64,000 nt of DNA from an uncultured Sulfolobales archaeon (GTDB lineage Archaea > Thermoproteota > Thermoprotei_A > Sulfolobales > Acidilobaceae). The stretch is from contig CAKZTZ010000006.1 of NCBI GenBank assembly GCA_937921695.1, forward strand, positions 1-64,000, read 5' to 3'. Of the stretch, positions 17,225 through 26,311 are shown piece by piece. Position 1 is the stretch's first letter. Every line of letters begins with the position of its first letter. Made by a program: the position numbers and the translations under genes. Under the pieces are notes generated by a model. It did not search any database, was not told the DNA's origin, and saw only the letters and a list, made by a program, of their open reading frames with translations.

Positions 17225-18125
17225 GACGTGTAAGAATATTGTTTTGTCCCCGGAAGGCTTCAGGGTATGCTATGAGACGGGAGAAGTAATTTCTGAGGAT
17301 GCGTTTTCCGATGATCTCGAGGCTTTCTATAGATGGGATCATAAGTCTACTCCTAGAGTGGGCGACCCTATAACGTTTACCCAACACGACTTAGGTGTTG
17401 GAGTAAACCTTAAGCCTAAAAGGTCTGAGAATCCTCTCAAGAGGGTTGTTAGTGCAAGGCGTAATATAATTAAGGAGGCTAGGGTGAGCAGGAGGGATAT
17501 TCATAAGGTTAGCGTCCTCCAGCTTGCTAATAATGTTGCTAGCAAGCTAGGCTTGCCTGATATTGCGAGGGAGGATTTAGGCCTCATACTCCAGTCTTAT
17601 CTTAGCAAAGAAAGGGTTACCGGGAATAAGGATATGAGGAGTCTAGTGGCAGCCGCCCTATTAAAGGTTATAGAGAAGCATAACATGGATATAGCCCAGT
17701 CGGAAGTTCTAGAACTCCTAGATGTTGGGTCTGAAGATGTTTGGAACGCTAAGATAAAACTACATGAAAAGGGGGTACTAGACACTTATAATAAAAGGAT
17801 ATATGATGCTCAAGACGGTGTGAGAAGGCTCCTAAGCAGGGTTGAAACATATGTTACGAGGCTCGTGAGCGAGCTCAACCTAGATAATGAAGTTAGGAGA
17901 GACTCCATGGACTTTATAAAGGCTACTTTGAAAGCGGGCAAGAACCTTTACGGTAAGAGGCCTGAGACTATAGCTGCAGCTGCAGTATATCTTGTAGCTA
18001 GGCTTCACGGCTATGAAAACGTCAACCAGAACGTTATAGCTGAGAAGCTTAAGATAAAAGAGTCTAACGTGAGGAAACTCTACAGGTACCTCATGGATGG
18101 CATGGTTGTCCTCGTAGTGTTCTAG
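17190..18125 (+). CDS. tfb: Transcription initiation factor IIB (TFB) with degenerate zinc ribbon
   Basis: A 311-residue TFB starting at TTG 17190 inside gar1 (TTG 17199 is an alternative). The two cyclin-like repeats (about residues 110-200 and 205-305) are well preserved, ending in a helix-turn-helix that reads the BRE. The B-reader/linker region has the expected ITFTQHDLGVGVNL-type segment. The N-terminal ribbon, normally four cysteines in two CxxC pairs, retains only Cys 14 and Cys 27, so it probably does not bind zinc in the usual way. This is the gar1-linked gene and therefore likely the main or an old TFB copy rather than a recent import. Confidence 0.88.
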   Translation: MIVLGGGFPERETCKNIVLSPEGFRVCYETGEVISEDAFSDDLEAFYRWDHKSTPRVGDPITFTQHDLGVGVNLKPKRSENPLKRVVSARRNIIKEARVSRRDIHKVSVLQLANNVASKLGLPDIAREDLGLILQSYLSKERVTGNKDMRSLVAAALLKVIEKHNMDIAQSEVLELLDVGSEDVWNAKIKLHEKGVLDTYNKRIYDAQDGVRRLLSRVETYVTRLVSELNLDNEVRRDSMDFIKATLKAGKNLYGKRPETIAAAAVYLVARLHGYENVNQNVIAEKLKIKESNVRKLYRYLMDGMVVLVVF

Positions 18126-18607
18126 CTTATATGGCTTGTGGCTCTCGCCTCGTAATACGATATTACGCCAGCCCTGTCAACAATAGCCACTATAGGCTCG
18201 TGGTTCGACGCTGAAGCCCCCCTACTCCACTCTGCTAGTTTTTCAAGGGTCATAGGCGTGCCTTCTTCTAAGACTAGTATCTCGGCCAGCTTCCCCTTAC
18301 CAGTATCTACTATGAGGGTGCCGCTTCTAGCCCCCCTCCTAACCTTTCTTCCCCTTTTCCTAAGGTCGTGGTATACTAGGAACATGCTGAGTTTTATTTT
18401 GAATGCTTGGAGCACGTTTACAACAGCCTCCCACCCTGTTATGCCGTCTACGGTAGCCCTGCCTAAAGCTGCTTGGTGTGCCGCCTCCAGGGGCTCTACT
18501 TTACTATCATTTATGAGGTTTAGCCTGGCCATGCTAGTGCATAGTTCCGTGTCGAGGCACTTGTCAACCTCTATAGTGTCTCCTTTAGTTTTAAAATGTA
18601 TTTTCAC
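18122..18607 (-). CDS. tRNA splicing endonuclease, structural (non-catalytic) subunit
   Basis: A 161-residue protein from GTG 18607. The core reads FLVYHDLRKRGRKVRRGARSG followed by a beta strand, the hallmark of the C-terminal endonuclease fold of archaeal EndA. The catalytic His and Lys segments of the active subunit (compare the gene at 50543) are not found at the right places, so this is the structural beta-type partner. Crenarchaeal splicing endonucleases are heterotetramers of two catalytic and two structural chains, and both are present in this window. It converges on tfb with a four-base overlap. Confidence 0.72.
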   Translation of the reverse strand: MKIHFKTKGDTIEVDKCLDTELCTSMARLNLINDSKVEPLEAAHQAALGRATVDGITGWEAVVNVLQAFKIKLSMFLVYHDLRKRGRKVRRGARSGTLIVDTGKGKLAEILVLEEGTPMTLEKLAEWSRGASASNHEPIVAIVDRAGVISYYEARATSHIS

Positions 18608-18692
18608 GTTTTCAGCCCCGGAGTTTCCATCAGGCCCCCGTTAACTTTATAGTATCCCTGCGAGATTTATTAGATTTAGTGACTCTAAACAG

Positions 18693-19796
18693 GTGGTGGA
18701 TAGTTTGGGCGGTTTAGGCTGGGTTAAGAGTGAGCTCTCGAAGCTAGAGAAGTTCCTTAAGATAAAGCCTTTATACTTCGACGTTGACACCGGAGAGTTC
18801 ATATGGCTAGATACTAGGCTCATACCTTTTGAAGAAGTATACAGGAAGACTAGGGATTACAGGAGGGTTGCTGAGGCCATTAAAACAATGGAGATTAGAG
18901 GGGCCCCAGCTATAGGTATTAGCGCAGCCTTCGGGATGGCTCTCGCAGCCTTAAACAGTAAAAGCAACAGCGTAGAGGGCCTCATGGAGGAGCTCCTCGA
19001 AGCTAGGAAACTGCTAGCCTCCACGAGGCCCACAGCTTACAACTTGTTCTGGGCTCTTGAAAGGATTATGGCAAGGGCACGAGAAGAGTCGAAGCGGGGC
19101 TACGATAGGGTGGTGGGCGGAGTCCTAGATGAGGCTCTAAGAATGTACCTGGAGGATATTAAGACAAACGTGGAGATAGGTAGAGTAGGCTCCAGGCTCG
19201 TAGAGGATAACATGAGTATAATGACACACTGCAACACTGGAGCCTTAGCAACAGCAGGTTTCGGGACAGCCCTCGGAGTAATAAGGTACGCGTGGTATGA
19301 GGGGAAGAAAGTCACAGTAATAACCACTGAGACGAGGCCGGTCCTTCAAGGAGCTAGGCTTAACGTCTGGGAGCTGCGCAAAGAAGGTATACCCTTCAAG
19401 CTCATAGTAGACAGTGCTGCAGCCTTAGCGCTAGCCAGGAATATGGTGGACATTATACTAGTAGGGGCTGACAGGATAATACTCACAGGCCACACAGCTA
19501 ATAAGATAGGGACACTCCAAATAGCCATAGCATCTAAACACTACAACAAGCCTTTCTACGTAGTAGCGCCAACAAGCACAATACAGGCGACGTGGGACCC
19601 TCAAGAGATAGTAATAGAAGAGAGGAGCCCGGAAGAAGTGACAAAAGTTATGGGTAAAATACAGATAACACTCCAAGACATAGAAGTCTACAACCCCTCC
19701 TTCGACATAACGCCACCACAGCTAATAACGGCGATAATAACAGAGAAAGGCATAATAGAGAAGCCTTTCGAGGAAAACATAGCGAAAACACTATAA
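18693..19796 (+). CDS. mtnA: S-methyl-5-thioribose-1-phosphate isomerase (aIF2B-like)
   Basis: A 367-residue member of the eIF2B-alpha/MtnA family, starting at GTG 18693 or 18696. It shows MEIRGAPAIG, the catalytic Cys in HCNTGALATAG, ETRPVLQGARL, the catalytic Asp in GADRI, and the C-terminal DITPPQLITAIITEKG. These residues are those of true MtnA isomerases in the methionine salvage route, rather than ribose-1,5-bisphosphate isomerases. Spermidine-type synthesis (gene at 58425) produces methylthioadenosine, whose recycling would need this enzyme. Transcribed alone. Confidence 0.9.
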   Translation: MVDSLGGLGWVKSELSKLEKFLKIKPLYFDVDTGEFIWLDTRLIPFEEVYRKTRDYRRVAEAIKTMEIRGAPAIGISAAFGMALAALNSKSNSVEGLMEELLEARKLLASTRPTAYNLFWALERIMARAREESKRGYDRVVGGVLDEALRMYLEDIKTNVEIGRVGSRLVEDNMSIMTHCNTGALATAGFGTALGVIRYAWYEGKKVTVITTETRPVLQGARLNVWELRKEGIPFKLIVDSAAALALARNMVDIILVGADRIILTGHTANKIGTLQIAIASKHYNKPFYVVAPTSTIQATWDPQEIVIEERSPEEVTKVMGKIQITLQDIEVYNPSFDITPPQLITAIITEKGIIEKPFEENIAKTL

Positions 19797-19920
19797 TAAG
19801 CACTGTTTCTATAAGTGGGGGCGTGCACGCTGAAGCTACCGTTACCTGTTTATATCGGGGAATTTAGATTAAAGAATATTAGGGTCTCCCCCGCTCTATT
19901 TAAATGCTAGGTGCTTTTAG

Positions 19921-20655
19921 TTGGTCGGTAGGTTTTACGTGCTAGACTTGAGCGAGGAGCTTAGGAGAGATTTAGAGGATACTCTGGTTACTATGGTTAA
20001 CCCTGTTACTGTCGACGTTTTCATAGGCAGTCTTTGCGATGCATGCCCAGATACTCTAGCTCTCCTCAAGTTCTTCAGGGATGCTAGTCCCTCTAAAGGC
20101 GGTAGGAGGATGCTAGAGCTTAGGGTTTTCGACTATGAGAATGCGAGCCACCGGGAGGCGTTTAGAAAGATGGGTATAAGCAGGGTCCCCACAGTTAGCT
20201 TCATAAACGGCTATGTTAAGTGGCTCGGCATACCTGCGGGGGAGGAGATTAGAGCTCTAGTAGAGACGATCATGAGGATTAGCGAGAACGAGTCAGGCTT
20301 AGAAGAGGAGACAAAAAGAATACTAGCTAGTCTCAAGGGTAAAGTCCACATAGAAACTATAGTCACACCATCATGCCCCTACTGCCCCTACGCAGTCCTC
20401 CTAGCCCACATGATAGCATATGAAGCTTACAAGCAAGGCAACCCTGTGGTTGTCTCAGACGCTGTAGAGGCATATGAGAACCCAGATATAGCGGACAAGT
20501 ATGGAGTCATGAGCGTCCCAGCTATAGCCATAAACGGGAGCCTCGCCTTCGTAGGAGTCCCATACGAGGAGGACTTCATAGGCTATATCAAGGCTGCAGC
20601 GGAAGGAAAGCTTAGAAAACCCGGTAGAACATATGGAGAGCTAAGTGAATTCTAA
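19921..20655 (+). CDS. Protein disulfide oxidoreductase (PDO), two thioredoxin folds
   Basis: A 244-residue protein with two glutaredoxin/thioredoxin units. The first has an unusual CDAC active site (Cys 39 and 42), the second the classic CPYC (Cys 152 and 155). Each unit has its cis-proline (SRVPTVSF and SVPAIAI). PDO forms and shuffles the many cytoplasmic disulfides of hyperthermophiles. The start TTG 19921 lies only about 20 bases after a TATA-like ctatttaaat, so the mRNA is probably leaderless. Transcribed alone. Confidence 0.9.
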   Translation: MVGRFYVLDLSEELRRDLEDTLVTMVNPVTVDVFIGSLCDACPDTLALLKFFRDASPSKGGRRMLELRVFDYENASHREAFRKMGISRVPTVSFINGYVKWLGIPAGEEIRALVETIMRISENESGLEEETKRILASLKGKVHIETIVTPSCPYCPYAVLLAHMIAYEAYKQGNPVVVSDAVEAYENPDIADKYGVMSVPAIAINGSLAFVGVPYEEDFIGYIKAAAEGKLRKPGRTYGELSEF

Positions 20656-20947
20656 ACCCCTACATATTCACGCGTTAGCCTCCTAGGGGGTCTTCGTTAG
20701 GATTAACCGCAGCGTCACCGGCGTCGCGGGGACCTTCTGGGGCTTGAAACTTTCATAACTTCGGTAAGGGGGGGCGGTGGATACGCTCTTACATATGAAG
20801 GCTTATTATGATCTACTATACTAACAATATTGTTGACGGCTGGTATTGCGTGTTGAGCGTGGATAATATAGGTGTTCCTCTTTCAACAGCTCATAAACCT
20901 ATAAGGGCTCTTGGGGTGAAAGCCCCCTGAAAGGGGGAAGTCCTGGG
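20656..20947. other. Intergenic leader with hairpin and short repeats
   Basis: Almost 300 bases without a gene. It contains a 12-base palindrome aacaatattgtt (20823-20834) and, right before the next gene, a hairpin of ccccc and ggggg around tgaaa (about 20922-20935). The element tggggtgaaag occurs on both sides of that hairpin, the second copy including the GTG start of the next gene. This could mask or present the ribosome-binding site. Confidence 0.4.
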
Positions 20948-21814
20948 GTGAAAGAGGCTGGAGCGGAGGGGTTTGAAGTATGTAGCATTTGCGGTTCCAG
21001 GGCTGTTTATTATAGGCGTGCTAGTGGTCACATGCTTTGTGTTAGGTGTTTAGGCCTCGAGCTTGAGAGGGGTGTGAGGGGGTTTCTTAGGCCTTTAAGG
21101 GCTCTTAGGCCGGGCTCCCGTGTTCTAGTCCCTATAACATTCTATAACCCTATAGCTTCTCTAGGTCTAGCCTTTATTGTTTCGCGTATGAAGATGGGCT
21201 ATGGTAGCGTTGCAAGCATAGCTATACCTGGGGTTCTAGTTTTAGAGGATCCTAAGGGGCTCTTGAAGGGGTTCAAAACTTTCAAGGTAGGGATAGAACC
21301 GCTCCCAAAGACCGGGGATCCCTTCGCTATACTCAAGCTAGACAAGTTATGGTCCCTCAAACTAGCTAGAGAACTCGACTATAATGTTATCCTAATGCCT
21401 ATAACATCTACTGACGTCACAGCGTTGACTCTAGAAGCCTCCCTGAGAGGTGATGAGGAACTGTGGGCGGACCTGAGCTATTACGATATTATAAACGGGA
21501 CCTTAATAACATACGCCCTAGCTGGTGTTGAGCTTGAAGCTATAATGGCTTACACAGCTCTAAACGGTTTGAACGCCTACAGGGTAAGCGGGGCCCCTAA
21601 ACCTGAAACATCCTCCTATAAAATACTTTACACGCTTAAAAGGGGTCCCGAGCTTGAATTCAGCTCCTACAAAGTCTTAGCGCTTTTCAGGAATAGCGCT
21701 CTGGGGAAACTGAGTTTCAAATGTGGAGTGTGTGGAAGCCCTTCGAAGGAGCCGGGATACTGTGGGGTGTGTAGGTCTATAAGAGCTTATGATTTAATCA
21801 TAGTTAACCTTTAG
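20948..21814 (+). CDS. TtuA/Ctu1-like protein lacking the PP-loop
   Basis: A 288-residue protein from GTG 20948. The N-terminus has the zinc-finger pattern of TtuA/Ncs6 tRNA thiolases (CSICG at 12-16 with AVYYRRASGHMLC and CxxC at 31-34), and the C-terminus has the matching second finger (CGVCGSPS and CGVC). Between them, where the ATP-binding SGGKDS loop of the thiolases should be, the sequence reads ITFYNPIASLG after an RVLVP strand, so the PP-loop is gone. It could be a non-catalytic partner of a genuine TtuA, as Ctu2/Ncs2 is for Ctu1/Ncs6 in eukaryotes. This is inference from architecture. Confidence 0.62.
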   Translation: MKEAGAEGFEVCSICGSRAVYYRRASGHMLCVRCLGLELERGVRGFLRPLRALRPGSRVLVPITFYNPIASLGLAFIVSRMKMGYGSVASIAIPGVLVLEDPKGLLKGFKTFKVGIEPLPKTGDPFAILKLDKLWSLKLARELDYNVILMPITSTDVTALTLEASLRGDEELWADLSYYDIINGTLITYALAGVELEAIMAYTALNGLNAYRVSGAPKPETSSYKILYTLKRGPELEFSSYKVLALFRNSALGKLSFKCGVCGSPSKEPGYCGVCRSIRAYDLIIVNL

Positions 21815-21956
21815 AGTGCGAGCTACCTTTATAGGTGTTAAAACTCCTCTCTTAATGTCTTCCTTATTTTCTCGGCCCCCTTCATGCTTGACTGTTGTTT
21901 GCTTTAAAGTTATTGGGTTCTGCAATGTTAGGGTTATGTTTCTCCATGTTCAGTAA

Positions 21957-21968
21957 AGCTTATATAGA
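21957..21968 (+). promoter_or_regulatory. TATA box of the thermosome gene
   Basis: agcttatataga lies about 46-57 bases before ATG 22014, consistent with a strong core promoter and a leader of 20-25 bases. Confidence 0.5.
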
Positions 21969-22013
21969 AGTGAGGCTACATTAGATTCTGGAGTTTGCAA
22001 GTGGTGATCGTGT

Positions 22014-23675
22014 ATGGCTGCGGGAGTGCCTATACTAGTGTTAAAGGAGGGGGCTCAGAGGACCTATGGTAGGGAGGCTTTGAGGGCTAACATTCTAGCA
22101 GCTAAGGTTATGGCTGAGGTTCTGAAGACTAGCCTAGGCCCTAGAGGCTTGGATAAAATGCTTGTAGACGCTTTCGGAGACATTGTTGTCACTAATGACG
22201 GCGCTACTATAGTTAAGGAGATGGAGGTTCAACACCCGGCGGCTAAACTCCTAGTTGAGGTGGCTAAGGCTCAGGATGCTGAGGTTGGCGATGGAACGAC
22301 TTCAGTAGTTGTTCTCGCAGGGACTCTCCTTGAGAGGGCTGAGAAGCTTCTCGACGAGAACATTCACCCTACTATTATAATTAATGGTTTCACTAAGGCT
22401 CTCAAAGAATCTCTGGCTTTCCTCGACAAGGTAGCTTACCCTGTCAATGTTGAAGATGACGCTAGCTTGAGGAAGATCGTTGAGACCACGCTAGCCAGCA
22501 AGCATATAGGTCACGGGCCTGAGAAGGCTAAGATAGCTGATATGATATTAGAGTCTATAAGGATAATAGCTGAGAAGAAGCCCGATGGAACCTACAACGT
22601 TGACCTCGACAATGTTAAGATAGAGAAGAAGAAGGGGGGCAGCATATTCGACTCTAAGATAATAAGGGGTATAGTGCTCGACAAGGAAGTAGTACACCCT
22701 GGAATGCCCAGGAGGGTTGAAGGGGCTAGAATACTCGTCCTAGACGCCCCCCTAGAGATACAGAAGCCGGATTTAACGACTAAAATAAGGGTAACAGATG
22801 TAGAGCAGCTTGACAAGTTCCTCGAAGAAGAGACGAAACTCTTGAAAGACATGGTTGAAAAGATAGCCGCTACCGGGGCCAACGTTGTTATAACACAGAA
22901 AGGCATAGACGAGGTTGCCCAGCACTTCCTAGCCAAGAAAGGAATACTAGCAGTGCGTAGAGTAAAGAGGAGCGACATAGAGAAACTAGCGAGAGCAACT
23001 GGAGCTAAAATAGTGACTAGCCTAAGAGAGCTCAAGGAAGAATACCTAGGCTACGCGGAGCTCGTGGAAGAGAGGAAAGTCGGAGAGGATAAAATGGTCT
23101 TCATAGAAGGGGCTAAGAACCCGAGGAGTGTAACCCTGCTAATCAGGGGAGCCAACGACATGCTACTAGATGAGACCGAGAGGAACATAAAAGACGGCCT
23201 CCACTCCCTCAGAAACATCCTGAGGGAGCCTAAGATAATGCCTGGAGGAGGCGCTATTGAAATAGAACTAGCGGAGCATATGAGAGCTTTCGCCAGGGGC
23301 GTTGGAGGTAAAGAACAGCTAGCCATAGAAGCTTACGCTGAAGCCCTAGAAAGAATACCAATGATACTAGCTGAAAGCGCAGGCATGGACCCGCTCGACA
23401 CCCTACTACAGCTTAGAAGCCTCCACGCTAAAGGCCACACTTATGCCGGTGTGGACGTGCTTAAAGGTAAAGTAGCTGAGAACATGCTAGACATAGGGGT
23501 TTTCGAGCCTCTACTAGTTAAAACCCAAGTAGTAAAGAGCGCTACGGAAGCGGCAATAAGCATACTTAAGATAGACGATGTAATAGCAGCAGCTCCCCCA
23601 AAGAAAGAAGAGAAAGGTAAGAAAGGAGCAGAAGAAGAGGAAGCTAAAGGACCGGGAGGAATCGAAGAACTCTAA
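22014..23675 (+). CDS. ths: Thermosome subunit (group II chaperonin)
   Basis: A 553-residue ATP-driven protein-folding chaperonin. Diagnostic stretches include the ATP-binding [11 protein letters not shown] and NDGATI, the catalytic GDGTTSVVV, and the C-terminal [12 protein letters not shown] and [11 protein letters not shown] regions. The acidic tail ends in GPGGIEEL rather than the GGM repeats of some archaea. Other subunits (most Thermoproteota have two or three) are not in the window. It has its own promoter and is monocistronic. Confidence 0.96.
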   Translation: MAAGVPILVLKEGAQRTYGREALRANILAAKVMAEVLKTSLGPRGLDKMLVDAFGDIVVTNDGATIVKEMEVQHPAAKLLVEVAKAQDAEVGDGTTSVVVLAGTLLERAEKLLDENIHPTIIINGFTKALKESLAFLDKVAYPVNVEDDASLRKIVETTLASKHIGHGPEKAKIADMILESIRIIAEKKPDGTYNVDLDNVKIEKKKGGSIFDSKIIRGIVLDKEVVHPGMPRRVEGARILVLDAPLEIQKPDLTTKIRVTDVEQLDKFLEEETKLLKDMVEKIAATGANVVITQKGIDEVAQHFLAKKGILAVRRVKRSDIEKLARATGAKIVTSLRELKEEYLGYAELVEERKVGEDKMVFIEGAKNPRSVTLLIRGANDMLLDETERNIKDGLHSLRNILREPKIMPGGGAIEIELAEHMRAFARGVGGKEQLAIEAYAEALERIPMILAESAGMDPLDTLLQLRSLHAKGHTYAGVDVLKGKVAENMLDIGVFEPLLVKTQVVKSATEAAISILKIDDVIAAAPPKKEEKGKKGAEEEEAKGPGGIEEL

Positions 23676-23750
23676 AATAGCATTCCCGTCCTCATAGTTT
23701 CTAGTTAAATTTTTTATTCTCATAGGCTCACCTACTAATTAAAGCTGGGG

Positions 23751-24884
23751 TTGAACTTGGAAACTCTCAACGTAACCCTGGTCATAGAATGGCATCCTAA
23801 TAGTGTGGGGGGCGTTCAGACCCATGTGAGGGACCTCGCCTCTAGGCTTTCGAAGGCGGGTTTTAATGTGCGTGTTGTAAGCCGTAGGGTTGGGCTGGGT
23901 GATGTGGCGTTCCACGAGGCTGAAGGCTATCATATTGTTGAATCTCTGGTTCCCGTAGATATTCTTATGGTCCCCCCGGATCCTCGGGATCTTGAGGAGG
24001 CTCTTCGTGAAGCTGAGCCTGATATAGTGCATTCACACCACATATTTACTTTAACGCCTCTCATGGCTCTTAAGGTTGCTCATGACCTTAATTTTGGGAG
24101 GCTCGCCACTAACCATACTATATTCTTAGCTTACGACTTTAGGCTTTTGTGGAGTACTGCGTCTATAGTTTTACCCACGAGGTATTATTTGCAGTATGCT
24201 CAGGCAGTCATATCTATAAGTAAGGCTGCAGATGTCTTCGTAGAGAGCATAATGGGCCCAGAGTTCCCCGCTAGGAGGTACGTGATACCCAACGGTGTTG
24301 ACACCGAGAAGTTTAAGCCCCCCACTAGGGAGCCCGACGAAGACTCAATACTATTCATAGGGAGACTAGTATATAGGAAAGGCTTACACGTACTCATAGA
24401 AGCCTTCTCTAGAATAGCGGATAACAGGGATGCCACCCTCTACGTTGCCGGCGGAGGCTACATGGAGATACCCTCAAAAATCCTAGCTAAAGCATACGGG
24501 GTCGACGACAAAGTTAAATTCCTAGGAGTCTTGCCTGAAAGCGAAAAACCTGAAATATTCAGGAAAGCTAAGATAGTAGTAGTCCCCAGCCTATTCAATG
24601 AAAGCTTTGGAATAACAGCATTAGAAGCTATGGCAAGCGGGAGGCCCCTCATAGCTACAAAAGTCGGGGGGCTCGCGGAGCTCGTTAAACATGGAGAGAC
24701 AGGAATACTAGTGAACCCGGGATCCGTGGAAGAGCTAGCAGACGCTATAGAGATGCTCCTAGATGATAAAAACCTAAGAGCTAAGCTAGGCGAGAAAGCT
24801 AGGAGAGAGGCTGAACTAGAATATTCATGGGATGTGGTTATAAATAAAATTATAAACGTCTATAAAACTCTAACAGGGGGATGA
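23751..24884 (+). CDS. Glycosyltransferase family 4
   Basis: A 377-residue GT-B enzyme from TTG 23751 (TTG 23757 also possible), with a ctgggg ribosome-binding motif. The acceptor domain opens with GGVQTHVRDLASRL. The nucleotide-sugar domain has FIGRLVYRKGLHVLIEAF and the E-x7-E motif (NESFGITALEAMASG) that holds the donor. Likely transfers a hexose from a nucleotide or phospho-sugar donor to a lipid, protein glycan or storage molecule; no neighbour points to the substrate. The stop codon is included in a candidate guide RNA that follows. Confidence 0.9.
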   Translation: MNLETLNVTLVIEWHPNSVGGVQTHVRDLASRLSKAGFNVRVVSRRVGLGDVAFHEAEGYHIVESLVPVDILMVPPDPRDLEEALREAEPDIVHSHHIFTLTPLMALKVAHDLNFGRLATNHTIFLAYDFRLLWSTASIVLPTRYYLQYAQAVISISKAADVFVESIMGPEFPARRYVIPNGVDTEKFKPPTREPDEDSILFIGRLVYRKGLHVLIEAFSRIADNRDATLYVAGGGYMEIPSKILAKAYGVDDKVKFLGVLPESEKPEIFRKAKIVVVPSLFNESFGITALEAMASGRPLIATKVGGLAELVKHGETGILVNPGSVEELADAIEMLLDDKNLRAKLGEKARREAELEYSWDVVINKIINVYKTLTGG

Positions 24885-24927
24885 GGGCGAGTAAAGGCTG
24901 AGATATGAGGAGGGTCTCAAGCGCCGA
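24879..24927 (+). ncRNA. Candidate box C/D guide sRNA overlapping a gene end
   Basis: In 49 bases there is a C-like box ggatga (24879-24884), 13 bases of guide, a perfect D' box ctga (24898-24901), a C'-like atgagga (24905-24911), 12 bases of guide and a D-like ccga (24924-24927). The order and spacing are those of an archaeal double-guide C/D sRNA, with one mismatch in each of C, C' and D. TATA-like sequences lie at 24851-24868. Targets not identified. Confidence 0.3.
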
Positions 24928-24946
24928 CCCCACTATATCCCGGGTT

Positions 24947-25549
24947 TCATATTAGTTTCTCGGCAGCCATAGCTATGTATGTAGCGTGGTCCGCTATCCT
25001 TTCCACGTGTCTTGCTAGTAGGAGGGATGCTGCGCTCCTCTTATCTATGGATGTTTGGGAGGCTAGGATGTCTAGGTATTTGTGGTATACTTTGTCTATA
25101 TTATCGTCGTCTTCGTAAACCTCACTAATGTTTTTCCTATCCCTCTCTACTAGTGCTTTGATAGACTTTCCTACCATGGCTCTAGCTGTTTTCATAGCGT
25201 TTAAAACGTCATCGTTAACGTTTCCTTCGAGGCCTCCCAGGGCGTCGGCTAATATTGATATTTCCCTAGCATATCTAGCTATCCTGTAAAGGTCGTAGGC
25301 TACGCTTATAACGTTCTCGGCCATTATTAAATCTCTACCTAGGGGCTGGAATCTAGCTATGAAAACAGTGGCTTCAGAAGTTATTGAGTCCCTGTACTCC
25401 TTTGCTATCTTGGCTATAGAGTCTACTTTAGCCGTTATTTTTCTCTCGGAGCTCGAACTTTCTAAATCGCTCAAAGCCTCGTCCACGAGCCTATACAGTT
25501 TTAACACCATGTCTAAAAGCCTCTTCTCGGCAACGTCTATCGCAGCCAC
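24947..25549 (-). CDS. phoU: Phosphate uptake regulator PhoU
   Basis: A 200-residue all-helical protein made of two PhoU three-helix repeats, with typical metal-site segments (ARFQPLGRDLIMAENVISVAYDLYRIARYA and LARHVERIADHATYIA, here given in part). It starts at GTG 25549 directly after the pstB stop and is the last gene of the pstSCAB-phoU operon. In bacteria PhoU restrains the Pst transporter and its signalling; the archaeal role is thought similar. Confidence 0.9.
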   Translation of the reverse strand: MAAIDVAEKRLLDMVLKLYRLVDEALSDLESSSSERKITAKVDSIAKIAKEYRDSITSEATVFIARFQPLGRDLIMAENVISVAYDLYRIARYAREISILADALGGLEGNVNDDVLNAMKTARAMVGKSIKALVERDRKNISEVYEDDDNIDKVYHKYLDILASQTSIDKRSAASLLLARHVERIADHATYIAMAAEKLI

Positions 25550-26311
25550 TCATATCTCACCCCTGAGGAACCTCCTAGTTACCTCATGTCTAGGGTTAAT
25601 AGCTATTTCTCCAGTGGGCCCTTCCTCGACCACGCTCCCATCGTAGAGCATTATTATGTAGTCTGAGAGTCTTACAGCCTGGTGGGGCATATGCGTCACC
25701 ATCACTATAGTTATACCTTCATCTCTAAGAGATCTAAGGCTATCCTCCATCTTTATAGTATTCACCGGGTCTATGTTAGCTGTAGGCTCATCTAACAGTA
25801 AGAGTTTAGGCTTGAGGGCTAGCGCTCTAGCTAAGCACAGCCTCTGCTGCTGCCCCCCGCTAAGCCTCCATGGGGGGTCTTTGAGCCTGTCTTTAACCTC
25901 ATCCCATAACATCGCCTTTATTAGGGCCCACTTGACTATTTCGTCGAGCTCCTTCTTATTCCTAGCTATTCCGTTTATCTTAGCGCCTATGGCTACATTA
26001 TCGTATATGCTTAAGTGGGGGAAGGGGTTCGGTATCTGGAAGACCATGCCCATAGTTTTCCTCACATCGTAAGGGTCCATCTCTAGAACACTGTTGCCGA
26101 AAACCTTAACAGCCCCCGAGACCTCCACATCATCAATAAGGTCTATGAGCCTGTTCACTACTCTTAAGAGAGTAGTCTTACCGCTGCCACTAGGCCCCAT
26201 AATACTCGTTATAGTGCCTTCAGGCACTTTCAAGTTTACATTCTTTAAAATACTTTTACCCCCGATTTTAACGTTTAAACCCGATACTTCTACTGCAGGC
26301 CTCGCATGCAC
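25550..26311 (-). CDS. pstB: Phosphate ABC transporter ATP-binding protein PstB
   Basis: A 253-residue ABC ATPase that drives phosphate import. Walker A GPSGSGKTT, Q-loop VFQIPNPFPHLS, the signature LSGGQQQRLCLARAL, Walker B LLLLDEPTANID and the switch His (MVTHMPHQA) are all present. Start at GTG 26311 shares one base with the pstA stop codon. Confidence 0.95.
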   Translation of the reverse strand: MHARPAVEVSGLNVKIGGKSILKNVNLKVPEGTITSIMGPSGSGKTTLLRVVNRLIDLIDDVEVSGAVKVFGNSVLEMDPYDVRKTMGMVFQIPNPFPHLSIYDNVAIGAKINGIARNKKELDEIVKWALIKAMLWDEVKDRLKDPPWRLSGGQQQRLCLARALALKPKLLLLDEPTANIDPVNTIKMEDSLRSLRDEGITIVMVTHMPHQAVRLSDYIIMLYDGSVVEEGPTGEIAINPRHEVTRRFLRGEI

